NCBI GenBank assembly: GCA_021927905.1
Contig: BLLK01000056.1
Location: 124,001-188,000, forward strand
DNA length: 64,000 nt
Direction: 5' to 3'
Source of the DNA: Chaetoceros tenuissimus
Lineage: Eukaryota; Bacillariophyta; Thalassiosirophyceae; Chaetocerotales; Chaetocerotaceae
A program made the translations under genes and the position numbers. This document shows positions 39,986 through 50,415 of this stretch, piece after piece. The notes under the pieces were generated by a model. That model ran no database searches. It was not told where the DNA came from and saw only the letters and a program-made list of their open reading frames with translations. Every line of letters starts with the position of its first letter. Positions within the stretch are counted from its first letter, which is position 1.

Positions 39986-41335
39986 ATGTCAATAAGGAAA
40001 GCTTTTATAAGCTACAATGAGAATCACAAGTCTCTCGTATCTAAAATAGAGGAGACAATCATCCCACTGCAGGAGAAAGGACTATGGGATGACGATGAAT
40101 TTTTTAACGACATGAGCATACTTCTTGAGACCAAGTCGAGGTTTGAGAACATTGTCACTGATGATAGTGTATCTCATATCGTGGCAAATGCTCTCTTCAG
40201 ATTGGCAGATTCAAAACCAGATGTGGACGTTGTCAAACGTGTCATTCAGGCATTTCCATATTCTTTAAACTACAGAGATAGCAAAGGTCGACATCCCATA
40301 GAATTTTGTTGTGTATCTCCAGATGATCATATTGACTTGTCATCTTTGAAGTATCTTTTAACTTTTGCATTAGAAGGAATTAAGCATAATGTTGGAGGAG
40401 ATGATATGCGTGGAGGTTTGCTTCTTTCTTATAAAAATATGAATATACTGCAACAATTTTGTGTTTGCGGAGAACATCCACATGAAGAAGAATCAGTGAT
40501 TAATGTCATGAAAGATCTCCGTGCACATGAACTTTTAAAGAAGGAAGACATTGCTGATCAAGGAATGCTACTTTTTGCATCCTTTCATCCTCATTCAACA
40601 TTACGATTTAAGTTTCTTGCTGATTGGGATCCTGAGGCTTTGGTGAAAAAAGGATATGGCGATTTACCATTTCTTCATGCTGTTATTCACTACTATAAGG
40701 CATCAGGCGAAGCAGAAGTAAGCCGTAAACTTGCCCAATTTGGCTTCAAACAATCCTTGAAATATTCTCTGAAATACTATAAAGACTTGCTTTTTCAAAA
40801 AGATGACGAAGGGCAAACCGCATTTGATCGAGCTCTAAAGGATTTCGGAGAAAAGGATACCATGACTCTTGTGAAAGAAGTCTTTCCAGAGAGCGATAAG
40901 TTTCCGCTTCTTCATCAAGTAATTATGCATCAGCCGGAGCATTTCAATCTATTTGCCTCTTACTTCCCATGGATGTGTCATTTGCGTGATGAATATGGAA
41001 GAACGGTTACTCAAGCAATGTTATCTCACGGTAGAGGTTTACTCAACAAGAATCCAATGATTTGGACAAGCTTACAAACTGATCAAATGGAAGAGAAAGA
41101 TCCACAAACTACGCTTCGACCTTTTGCTGCAGTTGCTACTGGTGAGGACTGCGATTTGAATTTATCATATCAACTTTTACGAAAGCATCCATCTGTAATG
41201 GAAGTTATCTTGGAACAGCGAGAGAAAAATAGAGATCTCAATATGGAGCAGATCGAAGTAAAGGGGAAGAGGAAACGTATTGGCACTGTATCAATTAGAC
41301 AAAAGAAGATTTGTAATTCGCCTGAAGCTTCTTAA
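39986..41335 (+). CDS. Ankyrin-like array protein 2
   Basis: 449 residues from the ATG at 39986 (MSIRKAFISYNENHKSLVSK), aligned with the starts of the sister genes; the frame is open to an ATG at 39890, whose product is unlike the family. It has the family blocks: KIEETIIPLQEKGLWDDDEF, ALFRLADSKPDVDVVKRVIQ, LALEGIKHNVGG-type motif (FALEGIKHNVGGDDMRGGLL), LLFQKDDEGQTAFDRALKDF, LLHQVIMHQPEHFNLFASYF, LRDEYGRTVTQAML, EEKDPQTTLRPFAAVATG, LSYQLLRKHPSVMEVILEQR, and a KRKR tail. Unknown function. Retention of an intact frame suggests the copy is used. Confidence 0.8.
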   Translation: MSIRKAFISYNENHKSLVSKIEETIIPLQEKGLWDDDEFFNDMSILLETKSRFENIVTDDSVSHIVANALFRLADSKPDVDVVKRVIQAFPYSLNYRDSKGRHPIEFCCVSPDDHIDLSSLKYLLTFALEGIKHNVGGDDMRGGLLLSYKNMNILQQFCVCGEHPHEEESVINVMKDLRAHELLKKEDIADQGMLLFASFHPHSTLRFKFLADWDPEALVKKGYGDLPFLHAVIHYYKASGEAEVSRKLAQFGFKQSLKYSLKYYKDLLFQKDDEGQTAFDRALKDFGEKDTMTLVKEVFPESDKFPLLHQVIMHQPEHFNLFASYFPWMCHLRDEYGRTVTQAMLSHGRGLLNKNPMIWTSLQTDQMEEKDPQTTLRPFAAVATGEDCDLNLSYQLLRKHPSVMEVILEQREKNRDLNMEQIEVKGKRKRIGTVSIRQKKICNSPEAS

Positions 41336-41673
41336 ATCTTTTCTACTACGAATACATGAAAGAATTGGGGCCAAATAAAGTATAAAAGAATGTGTATGCT
41401 AAATAGCCTACCTATCTTTGTAAAACCCTTTGACAACAAAATATTTCCCGAATCAAAAGGCAAGATTTTGTACAATGACACTCTCCATTCCCACAAACAA
41501 AATGTCGTCTCACGCCTTTTTCACTGCGTGTCAAAACACATCACGCAGAAAGAGACGAGAGAGGCAGGATCTATTTCTATTCCTATCTCTATTCCTATTC
41601 ATCTGATCTTATCATCTCAACTGATTACTTGTACTGATACCAATCATAATAATAAGTCTCTTTGGTCAATATC
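41336..41673. promoter_or_regulatory. Upstream region of array gene 3, shared with gene 4
   Basis: It shares with 42961-43425 a block CTCCA(A/T)TCCCACAAACA (near 41480 and 43167) and a pyrimidine-rich block of repeated TATTCCTAT units ending TTCATCTGATCT (near 41573-41610 and 43315-43356). This is probably a co-duplicated promoter. Confidence 0.55.
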
Positions 41674-42960
41674 ATGTCAATTGTTGAAGCTGCGGAAAAG
41701 CAAGAAAAACTCATCTCCAGAATCAAGGCCACGATAGGTACTCTTCAAAGAGATAAACTATGGAATGATGACAAGTTCTTCGATGAAGTCAAGGATTTGC
41801 TGACAAAAGGCGAATTGAGCGAAGAACGAATTTCCAGAGTTGTAGCTGATGCACTCTTCAATTTAAAGATATCCCAACCCGAGGTTGAAGACGTCAAGAA
41901 ACTTGTACAAGCATTTCCTGATTCATTGAAATGCAAAAACGATCAAGATCGTCTCCCAATAGAACAACTAACATTTTACTCAGAGCAGGACAATGCTAAA
42001 TCAGTTAAATTTGGTACCAAATATATTACACCTCTCGCACTAGAAGGCTTGAAACACAATATAGGTGGAGAAAATATGCGCGGAGGGCTACTGCGTGAAT
42101 CTGATGGTAAAAACACATTACAACGTTTATCAAAGTGCTGTTCCGATTTTCGGTATTTAGAACCACTCAAAGATCTCCGTCGTCACAAGCTTCTATTGAA
42201 GAAGGATATTGTTGATTTCAGTTTGCTGTATTATTCATGCATTGGAAAGAATTCTTTGAAGAGGTTTCAATGTTTCATTAAGGATTATACCGCTCTTATT
42301 AAGACGACATACGAAGGAGTACCCTTGCTCAATGCTGTTATTCAACTAAATGATGAGGAATCTTCTAAAAGAAGTTTCAAGCGCTGCATAAAGTATTCGC
42401 TACCATACTACAAGCACTTGCTTTTCCTAAAAGACAACGAAGACAGAACTGCTCTTGAACAAGCCATAACGAAATTTGGAGAGACAGGAACCATGAATAT
42501 CCTTAGAGAAATTTTCACAAAGGAGTCTGCTTATCCTATCCTCCACCAAGTAATTGTTCATCAGCCAAAATATTACAATCTCTTCCTACAATGGTTCCCA
42601 TATATGTATCACCTACGTGATGAGAATGGACGCACACAAACTCAGGTGATGTTTTCCATGAACAGAACCTTCCTTCAAGAGAATCCCTCTTTTTGGATTA
42701 ACCAAAGCACTGATCAGCTCGAAGAGAAAGACCCGAAGACTACTCTCAGACCATTCGCATCTGTAGCATATGGAATGTTGGGAAACTTGAATCTATCTTA
42801 TCAGATTCTTCGCAAGCATCCATCAGTTATCGATGTGATTTTGGAACAGAGAGAAAATGCAGTAGATGAAAGCAATGACAAAAAGAGGAGTGCTGAAGCT
42901 GATCTAGAACAAAACAATAAGAAGAAGAAACGGGAAGAAACAGCTGAAGCTACAACTTGA
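41674..42960 (+). CDS. Ankyrin-like array protein 3
   Basis: 428 residues, starting MSIVEAAEKQEKLISRIKAT in the same ATCATGTCAATT context as gene 4. It is very close to genes 4 and 7: LWNDDKFFDEVKDLL, VVADALFNLKISQPEVEDVK, LVQAFPDSLKCKNDQDRLPI, LALEGLKHNIGGENMRGGLL, LRRHKLLLKKDIVDFSLLYY, LLFLKDNEDRTALEQAITKF, ILHQVIVHQPKYYNLFLQWF, LRDENGRTQTQVMF, DQLEEKDPKTTLRPFASVAY, LSYQILRKHPSVIDVILEQR, and a Lys-rich tail (KKKKREE). Ankyrin-like helices without catalytic residues; probable protein-protein interaction. Intact single exon. Confidence 0.8.
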   Translation: MSIVEAAEKQEKLISRIKATIGTLQRDKLWNDDKFFDEVKDLLTKGELSEERISRVVADALFNLKISQPEVEDVKKLVQAFPDSLKCKNDQDRLPIEQLTFYSEQDNAKSVKFGTKYITPLALEGLKHNIGGENMRGGLLRESDGKNTLQRLSKCCSDFRYLEPLKDLRRHKLLLKKDIVDFSLLYYSCIGKNSLKRFQCFIKDYTALIKTTYEGVPLLNAVIQLNDEESSKRSFKRCIKYSLPYYKHLLFLKDNEDRTALEQAITKFGETGTMNILREIFTKESAYPILHQVIVHQPKYYNLFLQWFPYMYHLRDENGRTQTQVMFSMNRTFLQENPSFWINQSTDQLEEKDPKTTLRPFASVAYGMLGNLNLSYQILRKHPSVIDVILEQRENAVDESNDKKRSAEADLEQNNKKKKREETAEATT

Positions 42961-43425
42961 AGGAATTTGTGTACCTGATCGATAACTTCCTTTGCACTGA
43001 TTACATTTGTTCTAAATAAATACTACACAAAATTAGGCCAAGAATATTATAAAAAGATATTTTTTTATAATTATTTAGACCACCTATCTACGTTTAGATA
43101 TGGTACTGAGTTATCTGAAACAAAAAGCAAAAATACCATTTTAATTAAGTATTTATAACAATGACGCTCCAATCCCACAAACACTGTCTCGTGCGCTTTT
43201 GCTTCGTGGTGTCACACAATTACAAGTAGTCCACCGTAGGTGGACTACTTCTCGCACTTTGTGCTTGTCTTCTTCGTAAACACAACAACAACAACACATC
43301 TCCATAAAAGAGATCTATTCCTATCCCTATTCCTATTTATTCATCTGATCTCGTCATTTCAATTGATCACTTTATTCCTGCATCGCTTGTAATATCATTT
43401 ATAACAAGTTTTCTCGACCAACATC
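42961..43425. promoter_or_regulatory. Upstream region of array gene 4 with a perfect palindrome
   Basis: AAGTAGTCCACC (43224-43235) and GGTGGACTACTT (43239-43250) form a perfect 12-bp stem with a GTA loop. The TATTCCTAT-rich and ATCTGATCT blocks after it match the region before gene 3. Confidence 0.6.
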
Positions 43426-44718
43426 ATGTCAATTTTTGAAGATGCAGAAAAGCAAGAGAAACTCTTTTCGAGAATCAAGGAAACAATTGGTACTCTTCAA
43501 AAAGATAAACTATGGAACGATGACCAGTTCTTCAATGAGGTAAAAAGGTTACTGACCATTGGCAATTTAACTGAAGACAGGATCTCTAAAGTCGTGGCTG
43601 ATGCGCTCTTCAATCTAAAGATATCCCAACCCGAGATCAAATATGTCAAGAAACTTGTACAGGCATTTCCTGATTCACTGAAATGCAAAAATAGTGATAA
43701 TTGCCTACCAATTGAACAACTGACTTTTTACCCAAAGCAGGACAGTGGTAAAAACGGCAGTAAATATATTTTAACTCTTGCACTTGAAGGCTTAAAACAC
43801 GATGTAGGTGGCAAAAATATGCGAGGTGGGCTACTGTGTGAATCTTCTATTGGAAACTCATTGCAACGTTTGTCAAAGTGCTGTTACGATGATTGGTATT
43901 TAGAACCACTGCAAGATCTCCGTCGTCACAAGCTTCTACTGAAGAAAGATATTGTTGATTTTAACTTGCTTCATCACTCGTGTATTAGAAAAAGTTCTCT
44001 TGAACGATTCAAGTATTTCTTAGAATGGGATCCAGAGGCACTAGTAAAAACTACAGTCGACGGGGTACCCTTGATGCATTCACTGATGAAATACCAAGGG
44101 GACACATACACACTGTCGCATAAAGCAAGCTTCAAACGATGTTTACAATTTTCAATGAAGCACTATCAGCACTTACTCTTCCTGAAAGATAATGATGACA
44201 AAACGGCTTTTGAACAAGCTATCAAGAAATTTGGAGAGAAAGAGGCCATGTCAATGCTTAGAGAGATTTTCACCAAAAAAGAAGCTGGATATCCGATCCT
44301 TCATCAAGTCATTGTTCATCAGCCAAAATATTACAATCTCTTTCTTAAATGGTTCCCATACATGTTTCGCTTACGTGATGAAAATGGACGAACTCCAACT
44401 CAAGTCATGTTTTCCATGAATAGAGAGTTCCTCCAAGATCACCAAACTTGTTGGATCAACCAAACTACAGATCAGCTTGAAGAAAAAGATCCAAAAACAA
44501 CTCTTAGACCATTCGCATCTGTAGCATATGGAATGTTGGGAGATCTAGATCTATCGTATCAGATTCTACGTATGCATCCATCTGTTATTGATGTGATTTT
44601 GGAGCAGAGAGAGGAACTAGCTGATGCAAACAATGCTAAGAAAAGGAATGTGGAAGAAAATCCTAATCATTGCAATAAGAAGAAGAAAGGTGAAGAATCA
44701 GCAGAAGCAACAACTTGA
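43426..44718 (+). CDS. Ankyrin-like array protein 4
   Basis: 430 residues, starting MSIFEDAEKQEKLFSRIKET. It is the nearest relative of gene 3. Diagnostic blocks: VVADALFNLKISQPEIKYVK, LALEGLKHDVGGKNMRGGLL, LERFKYFLEWDPEALVKTTV, LLFLKDNDDKTAFEQAIKKF, ILHQVIVHQPKYYNLFLKWF, LRDENGRTPTQVMFSMN, DQLEEKDPKTTLRPFASVAY, LSYQILRMHPSVIDVILEQR, and a KKKKGEE tail. Same inferred role as its paralogues; function unknown. The shared promoter block with gene 3 supports a duplication unit that included upstream DNA. Confidence 0.8.
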   Translation: MSIFEDAEKQEKLFSRIKETIGTLQKDKLWNDDQFFNEVKRLLTIGNLTEDRISKVVADALFNLKISQPEIKYVKKLVQAFPDSLKCKNSDNCLPIEQLTFYPKQDSGKNGSKYILTLALEGLKHDVGGKNMRGGLLCESSIGNSLQRLSKCCYDDWYLEPLQDLRRHKLLLKKDIVDFNLLHHSCIRKSSLERFKYFLEWDPEALVKTTVDGVPLMHSLMKYQGDTYTLSHKASFKRCLQFSMKHYQHLLFLKDNDDKTAFEQAIKKFGEKEAMSMLREIFTKKEAGYPILHQVIVHQPKYYNLFLKWFPYMFRLRDENGRTPTQVMFSMNREFLQDHQTCWINQTTDQLEEKDPKTTLRPFASVAYGMLGDLDLSYQILRMHPSVIDVILEQREELADANNAKKRNVEENPNHCNKKKKGEESAEATT

Positions 44719-45255
44719 GGATATCCGATCGAAAGTCGGTTAATGAATTGCCTTACTTTGCACAGAGCTTTGAAACAAAGTTATATTTCTTCAAAAAATA
44801 TATTTAAATGATAAGATTTTGATTTTATTTACAAGAAGTAACCAAATGCATTTTCCAAAGAAAACCAAACTTTATGAAATTACTCGATTTGCCTTAGTTT
44901 TATCTTGAAATGAGGCTATGAAAGTCCTTCCAAATTCGAACAGATTCCTAATATTTATCAGGAACATCATTTACGTATGGAAACATTTTCATGTGCAATT
45001 ACTTCACGAAACGTAAGAGTTGGCCCAATGACGCCTACTGAGCCAGTCCCATTAGAACATGTCAATTGGCGCAAAAATGTCTGTTCTGTGTAGGCACTGT
45101 TGTTATGTTACCGATGCCTTAACAGTGTTTTCAGATAGTGAGGTAATAGAGATAGAGAGAAGTATATGATTACATCAGTAAACTATCTCTTATTTCTGCT
45201 TTCATCATCATATATCCCAGCTTTGGAAGGAGTATCGCTAGTTTATAAGAAGATC
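44719..45255. other. Spacer of the ankyrin-like array
   Basis: 537 bp before gene 5. GAGCCAGTCCCATTAGAA (near 45039) resembles the recurrent AGTCCCAT motif. No gene or repeat seen. Confidence 0.4.
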
Positions 45256-46599
45256 ATGTCAGTTCGAGAAACTGCTGAAAAACACAAAAGCCTCCTTTCT
45301 AGAATCGAAGAGGCAATCATTCCTTTACAAGAGCAAAAACTATGGAATGATGACAAATTCTTCAAGGAAGTAAACAAGATGCTAATGTGTGGGAAATTTA
45401 ATGAAGGCAGAATTGCATCAATTGTTGCAAGAGCTCTCTTTGATATAAAGATATCGCAACCTGATATTGAGGTTGTGAAAAAACTAATTAAAGCTTTCCC
45501 TGGAGCATTGAATTGTAAAGACAGAAGAGGCACGTCCGACTGCATTCCTATTCAAATGCTTTTAGTCTACTATATAAAGGAAAATAAAAAAAGTGATGAG
45601 GAAATGGGATGTTTTGGTACTAGCTACTTAAGTGCTCTAGCACTCGAAGGAATGAAGCATAATGTTGGAGGAGCAAACATGAGGGGAGGACTTCTGAATA
45701 ATGTTCACGAGCTTCCCAAAGAACTCAGATGTCTCGGAAAAATAAATACATTCCAATATTTGGTTCTGGGTACCCATGGTGACAATGATAATGATCTCAA
45801 CGCTTTGAAAGATCTTCGTAGAAATGGGCTTCTTTTGAGAGAAGACATAGTGAATCAAAGCCTCCTATTCTACTCAAGCTTTAACGTGAAATCCGGGAAG
45901 AAAACGGAATATATGGTATCTTGGGATCCTGCTGCGCTTTGCACTACACGAGTGAATAACTCACCTTTACTTCATGCAATTATCAATTACAAGGAACCTG
46001 AACTGGGAAAAGTAGGTTTTGTACATTCTGTATATTACTCATTTAAGTACAAAAGAAACATTTTGTTTCAAAAAGATAATGATGACAAAACAGCATTCAA
46101 ACTGGCTCTTGAGAAATTTGGCGAGGAATGGACAATGTATTGGCTGAAATTGATATTCAAAAATGTATCCGGACCGTCTCTCCTTCACAATGCTCTTTTA
46201 CATGAACCACAATTTCTCAATCTCTTTCTTAAATATTTTGCTGATCTGTATCACCTGCGTGATGAAGAGGGACGTACTTTGACTCAGGTAATGCTTTCAA
46301 AGAAAAGAGACTATCTTGAAGAGAATGCTATGTTATGGATGAACTTAAGTACTGATCAATTAGAGGAAAAGGATCCACATACCACTTTAAGACCTTTTGC
46401 AGCTGTTGCATCTGGAGATGACGCAAATTTGGATCTTTCATTTAGAATTTTGCGCAAACACCCATCGATCATGGAAGTAATCTTGGAGCAACGAGAGAAA
46501 ATGGCAATTAAAATGAAAAACAAAAAGAGAAAAGCTCAAGTGGGTTTCGAAGAGTGCAGGAAGAAGAAAATACGAGAAGCCGCTGAAACGACCGCATGA
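45256..46599 (+). CDS. Ankyrin-like array protein 5
   Basis: 447 residues from the ATG at 45256 (MSVRETAEKHKSLLSRIEEA), chosen by alignment; the frame is open to an ATG at 45166, whose hydrophobic product is absent from sister proteins. Blocks: LWNDDKFFKEVNKML, IVARALFDIKISQPDIEVVK, LALEGMKHNVGGANMRGGLL, NILFQKDNDDKTAFKLALEK, LLHNALLHEPQFLNLFLKYF, LRDEEGRTLTQVML, DQLEEKDPHTTLRPFAAVAS, LSFRILRKHPSIMEVILEQR, and a basic tail KKRKAQ. The LHQVIVHQ block has drifted to LHNALLHEP. Function unknown. Confidence 0.78.
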   Translation: MSVRETAEKHKSLLSRIEEAIIPLQEQKLWNDDKFFKEVNKMLMCGKFNEGRIASIVARALFDIKISQPDIEVVKKLIKAFPGALNCKDRRGTSDCIPIQMLLVYYIKENKKSDEEMGCFGTSYLSALALEGMKHNVGGANMRGGLLNNVHELPKELRCLGKINTFQYLVLGTHGDNDNDLNALKDLRRNGLLLREDIVNQSLLFYSSFNVKSGKKTEYMVSWDPAALCTTRVNNSPLLHAIINYKEPELGKVGFVHSVYYSFKYKRNILFQKDNDDKTAFKLALEKFGEEWTMYWLKLIFKNVSGPSLLHNALLHEPQFLNLFLKYFADLYHLRDEEGRTLTQVMLSKKRDYLEENAMLWMNLSTDQLEEKDPHTTLRPFAAVASGDDANLDLSFRILRKHPSIMEVILEQREKMAIKMKNKKRKAQVGFEECRKKKIREAAETTA

Positions 46600-46977
46600 A
46601 GGATAACTATACATATGCATCATCAATAACTCTTTTACATCATAACAATATATTAACTACGAAGTTTGAGATATATTCTATATTTCCAAAGTTTACGATG
46701 CTACTTTTACTTTTTCATAGAAATGTACGAAAATGTAAAAAAATGACGAGATCTCAGTCAAAAAAGAGTGTCTGTACCAAAAATTGAGGGTATCCCAAAA
46801 AACTCAATTTTGTTTTGAGCGAGCCGAGCACACAACACACACAACGATGAAAACTCATTTGCACCTCATCACATTTATTGGAACTCGTAGCTAGGTTGTG
46901 GTATTTTCAACTTGTTACAAGAAAAACAGGCTTTGTTTGAAACTTCAATTGAAAAAAAGATTAAAAAAGAAATCAGA
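46600..46977. other. Spacer of the ankyrin-like array
   Basis: 378 bp between array genes 5 and 6, AT-rich with a short ACACAACACACACAAC stretch near 46832. Nothing else recognised. Confidence 0.4.
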
Positions 46978-47457
46978 ATGGCTCTGGAAATGAGAGAAGT
47001 CATCCAGACGGCTCGAGCAGCCATCAGTAAGACGGTAGACATCGTCGCTAAAATTGAGAAACATATCTTACCTCTGGAGAAGAATAAGCTATGGAAAGAT
47101 GCAATGTTCTTTCTAAAAGTAAAAGATATTCTAAGAAATGGAAATATCACGGAAGAAAATGTAACAAAAGTAGTAGCTGATGCTCTCTTTCGTTTGCATG
47201 AATCTAGACCAGAAGTCAAAGTAGTGGAAGGACTTGTACAGGCCTTCCCAGATTCATTAAAAATAAAAAATAGTTTTAGTAAGCTGCCTGTTCAAGAAAT
47301 AGCTCTTAAAGCTCAGCACCATATCTGGTTTCACAAACCATTCAATCCGTACATCCTTGTACTTGCTTCAGTAGGTGCAAAGGAAGATGTAGTGGAACGT
47401 GGTGGACTGTTTGATAAATTCTCGAAAGGATATGGCCCTTTACTGCATCTATATAGA

Positions 47458-50415
47458 CACATATTTTGCGAAATATATATAGTTGAATATTTTCAACTAT
47501 TAGTTGTAATTTTCAACTATTAGTTGTAATTTTCAAATATTAGTTGTAATTTTCAAATATTTTTTCTAAATTTCCAAATATGAAAATGATCTTCAAATAT
47601 GTTTCTTACGTTCAAATTCATATTTGAAAATTTTCAAATATGAATTTTACACTCTAGCTATCTAAGTAAACTCCAATCGAATCTTTGAAATATTTAGCTA
47701 TGTATTTTGAGTCCCATCTTAAATTTGAATGTTAAGTCCCATCTTTGAAAATGGCAATAGAATTTAAGCTTTTTTAGTCGTTTCAATTCAACGGACGAAA
47801 GCTACGTACATCTCACATCACACACAACACGCTATCATCTATTTCACGCATCTTGTTCTTTCCAACGTTTCACCTACAGCAAGATAAAATTGCAACTTCG
47901 AATACCCAATATATACAACAACGATATGTGTACCTACTGAAGCCTTGGGCGAGCGGCGATTTTGGAGAATGACCTTTATTGATGAGCTACACGACAGATT
48001 ACAGGACTTGACGAGCGAAAAAGGAGGCCGAGAAATGAAGTGTTTTCATGTTGAATGAGGGTTGAAGATAGCTGGAGGATGATGAGGGGGCAGGATTTCG
48101 ATATCATATGTATAGTCAACTCACTGTGGCTTCGGATAACGGACTGATGCCTTTTCAAGCGAGATTGAGAGTCGGATCGACCTTCAAATTTGAATATTTG
48201 AGGTCGACAATGGAATAGAAAGTGCAAAAATCAACTTTTACTCAACAGAATTCGATGCTGTATAGCTTAAAACGTTGGTCTAGGTAATGAAGAAGATTGC
48301 GGTATATAGCAAGCGGACTTTTTTACATGGATATGATTTCCAATCGACTGGTGAAAAAAATTACTCAAAAAAAGAACAAACTGAAATTCAATCGATATGC
48401 AATCCGATGACACCTCTAGCGATGAAACTGAGGATCACGAGTATAAACCATCTTCGCTCAATACTTTGAATTAAAACATTCAAGTTTTACTTCTCTTCTA
48501 GTGTCCATGGTACTTGAGTAAATCTAAACAATGTAGTCAATTTCCTTGCTCAAAAAGTAAATATGTATATCATTGAAGTATAATCTAAATATACAGCCGT
48601 GCATGGCTAATCAGTAATCGCTTTTATTATATAAATAATGAAGATCTCAAGCTTGGGAAACATCTCAAGCTTATCTTTATAGAGTATAGCAGTAAAACGT
48701 TATTTCAAGTCTATTTTTACGATATTTCAACATCGTTTGGTCGAATAACTTGCCCTGTACATCTCACATAAGCATAAAAAATGCATCAGAGTATCTATTC
48801 GTGATGGTGGTTTGGAATTGCTACGAATTATATCTCCTTCTACTCAAGTAATAAAAATACAAGTACCGATAGCATATTTTGAGTAAATTTGGAAGTCTTT
48901 GAGAGAGAATGAATAGGTTGAGAAAAGTATGTAGACGTTCTCAAAAAGACACAGGTAGGAAATAAAAGGCTTAACATATGTATGGGTTCAAAGTATAACC
49001 GCTCAAAAAACTTCAACTATACAAAATGCGCCATTTGGGCACGTTATTACCTCCAGAAAGGGTTGAGGTAAGTCATCTTTAACTCAGTGACTCTTTAAGT
49101 TATGAATACGCCTCCTTCACTTTACTTCTTTCGTTAAAAATCAACTTTAATGGTTCTTAGGTAGATGTAATGCTATCCTATAATCGATTTTTGGCTCAAT
49201 ACAAGTTTGGAGAAGCGAAAGAAAGGATATAAGTATAATACCAATGACGGTCGAGTCAAATGTGCCTCATATGCTCAATATATTGTATATCTATATATAA
49301 CCATACGTTAATAAGGTAGAAGATACTTATGTAAAAAAGTTTTGACCACTAGATCACTAAATGTGTACTCATGTACATGTTGATGGTCCTTTAAGCGTTT
49401 TTAATTATTCTATTTTTATAATTCGTGAGAATAAATCAGACAGGTATTTTGACGTTTAATTAATATGGAGGACATACGTACAAACTTTTTAAATCGAGTG
49501 TCAACGTGATGAAACGGTCATGGATTCAAAAAAGCTTCTTCAACGGAACAGAGATGCACAACTCAAACACAACATAAATTCACTCAACACACCATTGCAC
49601 TACGCCATGATCTGAATATTATTTACATACAACAACAGCATAGAGACAAGGATATGCAGCAATAGTAAGCGTAGGAAAGAAGAGGGAACCGCCTTTGCTT
49701 CTCTTGTATAGAATTGAAGCAGCTAGGAGTCGAGCAAATCACTTGATGTAAGTTCAAGAAGTGAATCGTTGCTTTTTCCACTACCCGCTCTTTTCATATC
49801 AAAAACTAATTCACTCTTTCTAAAACATAGGATATCTATTTCGCACAAGATAAACTTTCTGCATCGATGAACCAAGTGAAGCGACTGAAAAAGGTGAGTC
49901 TGTTATTCCTTTTCTCATATCTCCTCCTCCCTCAAATCGATCGCTTTCTAATTGTTCATTTTACAACCAAAATAGGAAACCATCATCATGAGCAAATAGG
50001 ACAGGAAGAAGAAGAAGAGAGCGGCGAAAGCAATATTGAATTTGTAATAGTATCAGTTTTGGGTAATAGGAGTGGACAGTGTTTGAGGTGGAGGCATTCG
50101 TTGATGATTGTAGTGTATAAGTCATTCGTTGATGTAATGGTTGCACTGTAAACTAAAGTAGAATTGAATATACATCAAATATGAAACTTCGTACGAATTG
50201 ACTAGTATAGAAATAAATTTAAACAATTCAAAATATAAATACAGGTCTCCGTAAAATATAAATCCTCCTATTTCACATTTCAAATATGTTTTCAAAATAG
50301 ATTCTTGACTTTAAAATACATATCTTGTTCGTAAAATATATATTTTGAATATTAATGGCAACCCTCAACCAATATTTTGAAATATATTTTATATGAAAAT
50401 ATTAACCTATATAGA
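47458..50415. mobile_element. ~2.96-kb insertion in array gene 6, unclassified
   Basis: CTATATAGA occurs at 47449-47457, just before the insert, and at 50407-50415, its right end, compatible with a 9-bp target-site duplication. The ends are very AT-rich; the left one carries a 20-bp tandem repeat. No long terminal inverted or direct repeats and no transposase or reverse transcriptase frame were found. A 9-bp duplication is typical of Mutator-like elements, but the proof is missing. One possible small spliced frame is at 49867, with a GTGAGT donor at 49894 and ACCAAAATAG acceptor ending at 49975, predicting only 16 residues. Confidence 0.55.
47489..47560. repeat. 20-bp tandem repeat at the insertion's left end
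   Basis: About 3.5 copies of ATTTTCAACTATTAGTTGTA, with C-to-A drift in later copies. It lies within 35 bp of the presumed insertion boundary. Confidence 0.85.

Noticed and set aside
49867-50151. 94-codon frame, or a spliced 16-residue frame, in the 2.96-kb insertion
   Set aside because: Good splice-like signals exist at 49894 and 49975, but the spliced product is too short to support and the unspliced one has no recognisable features.
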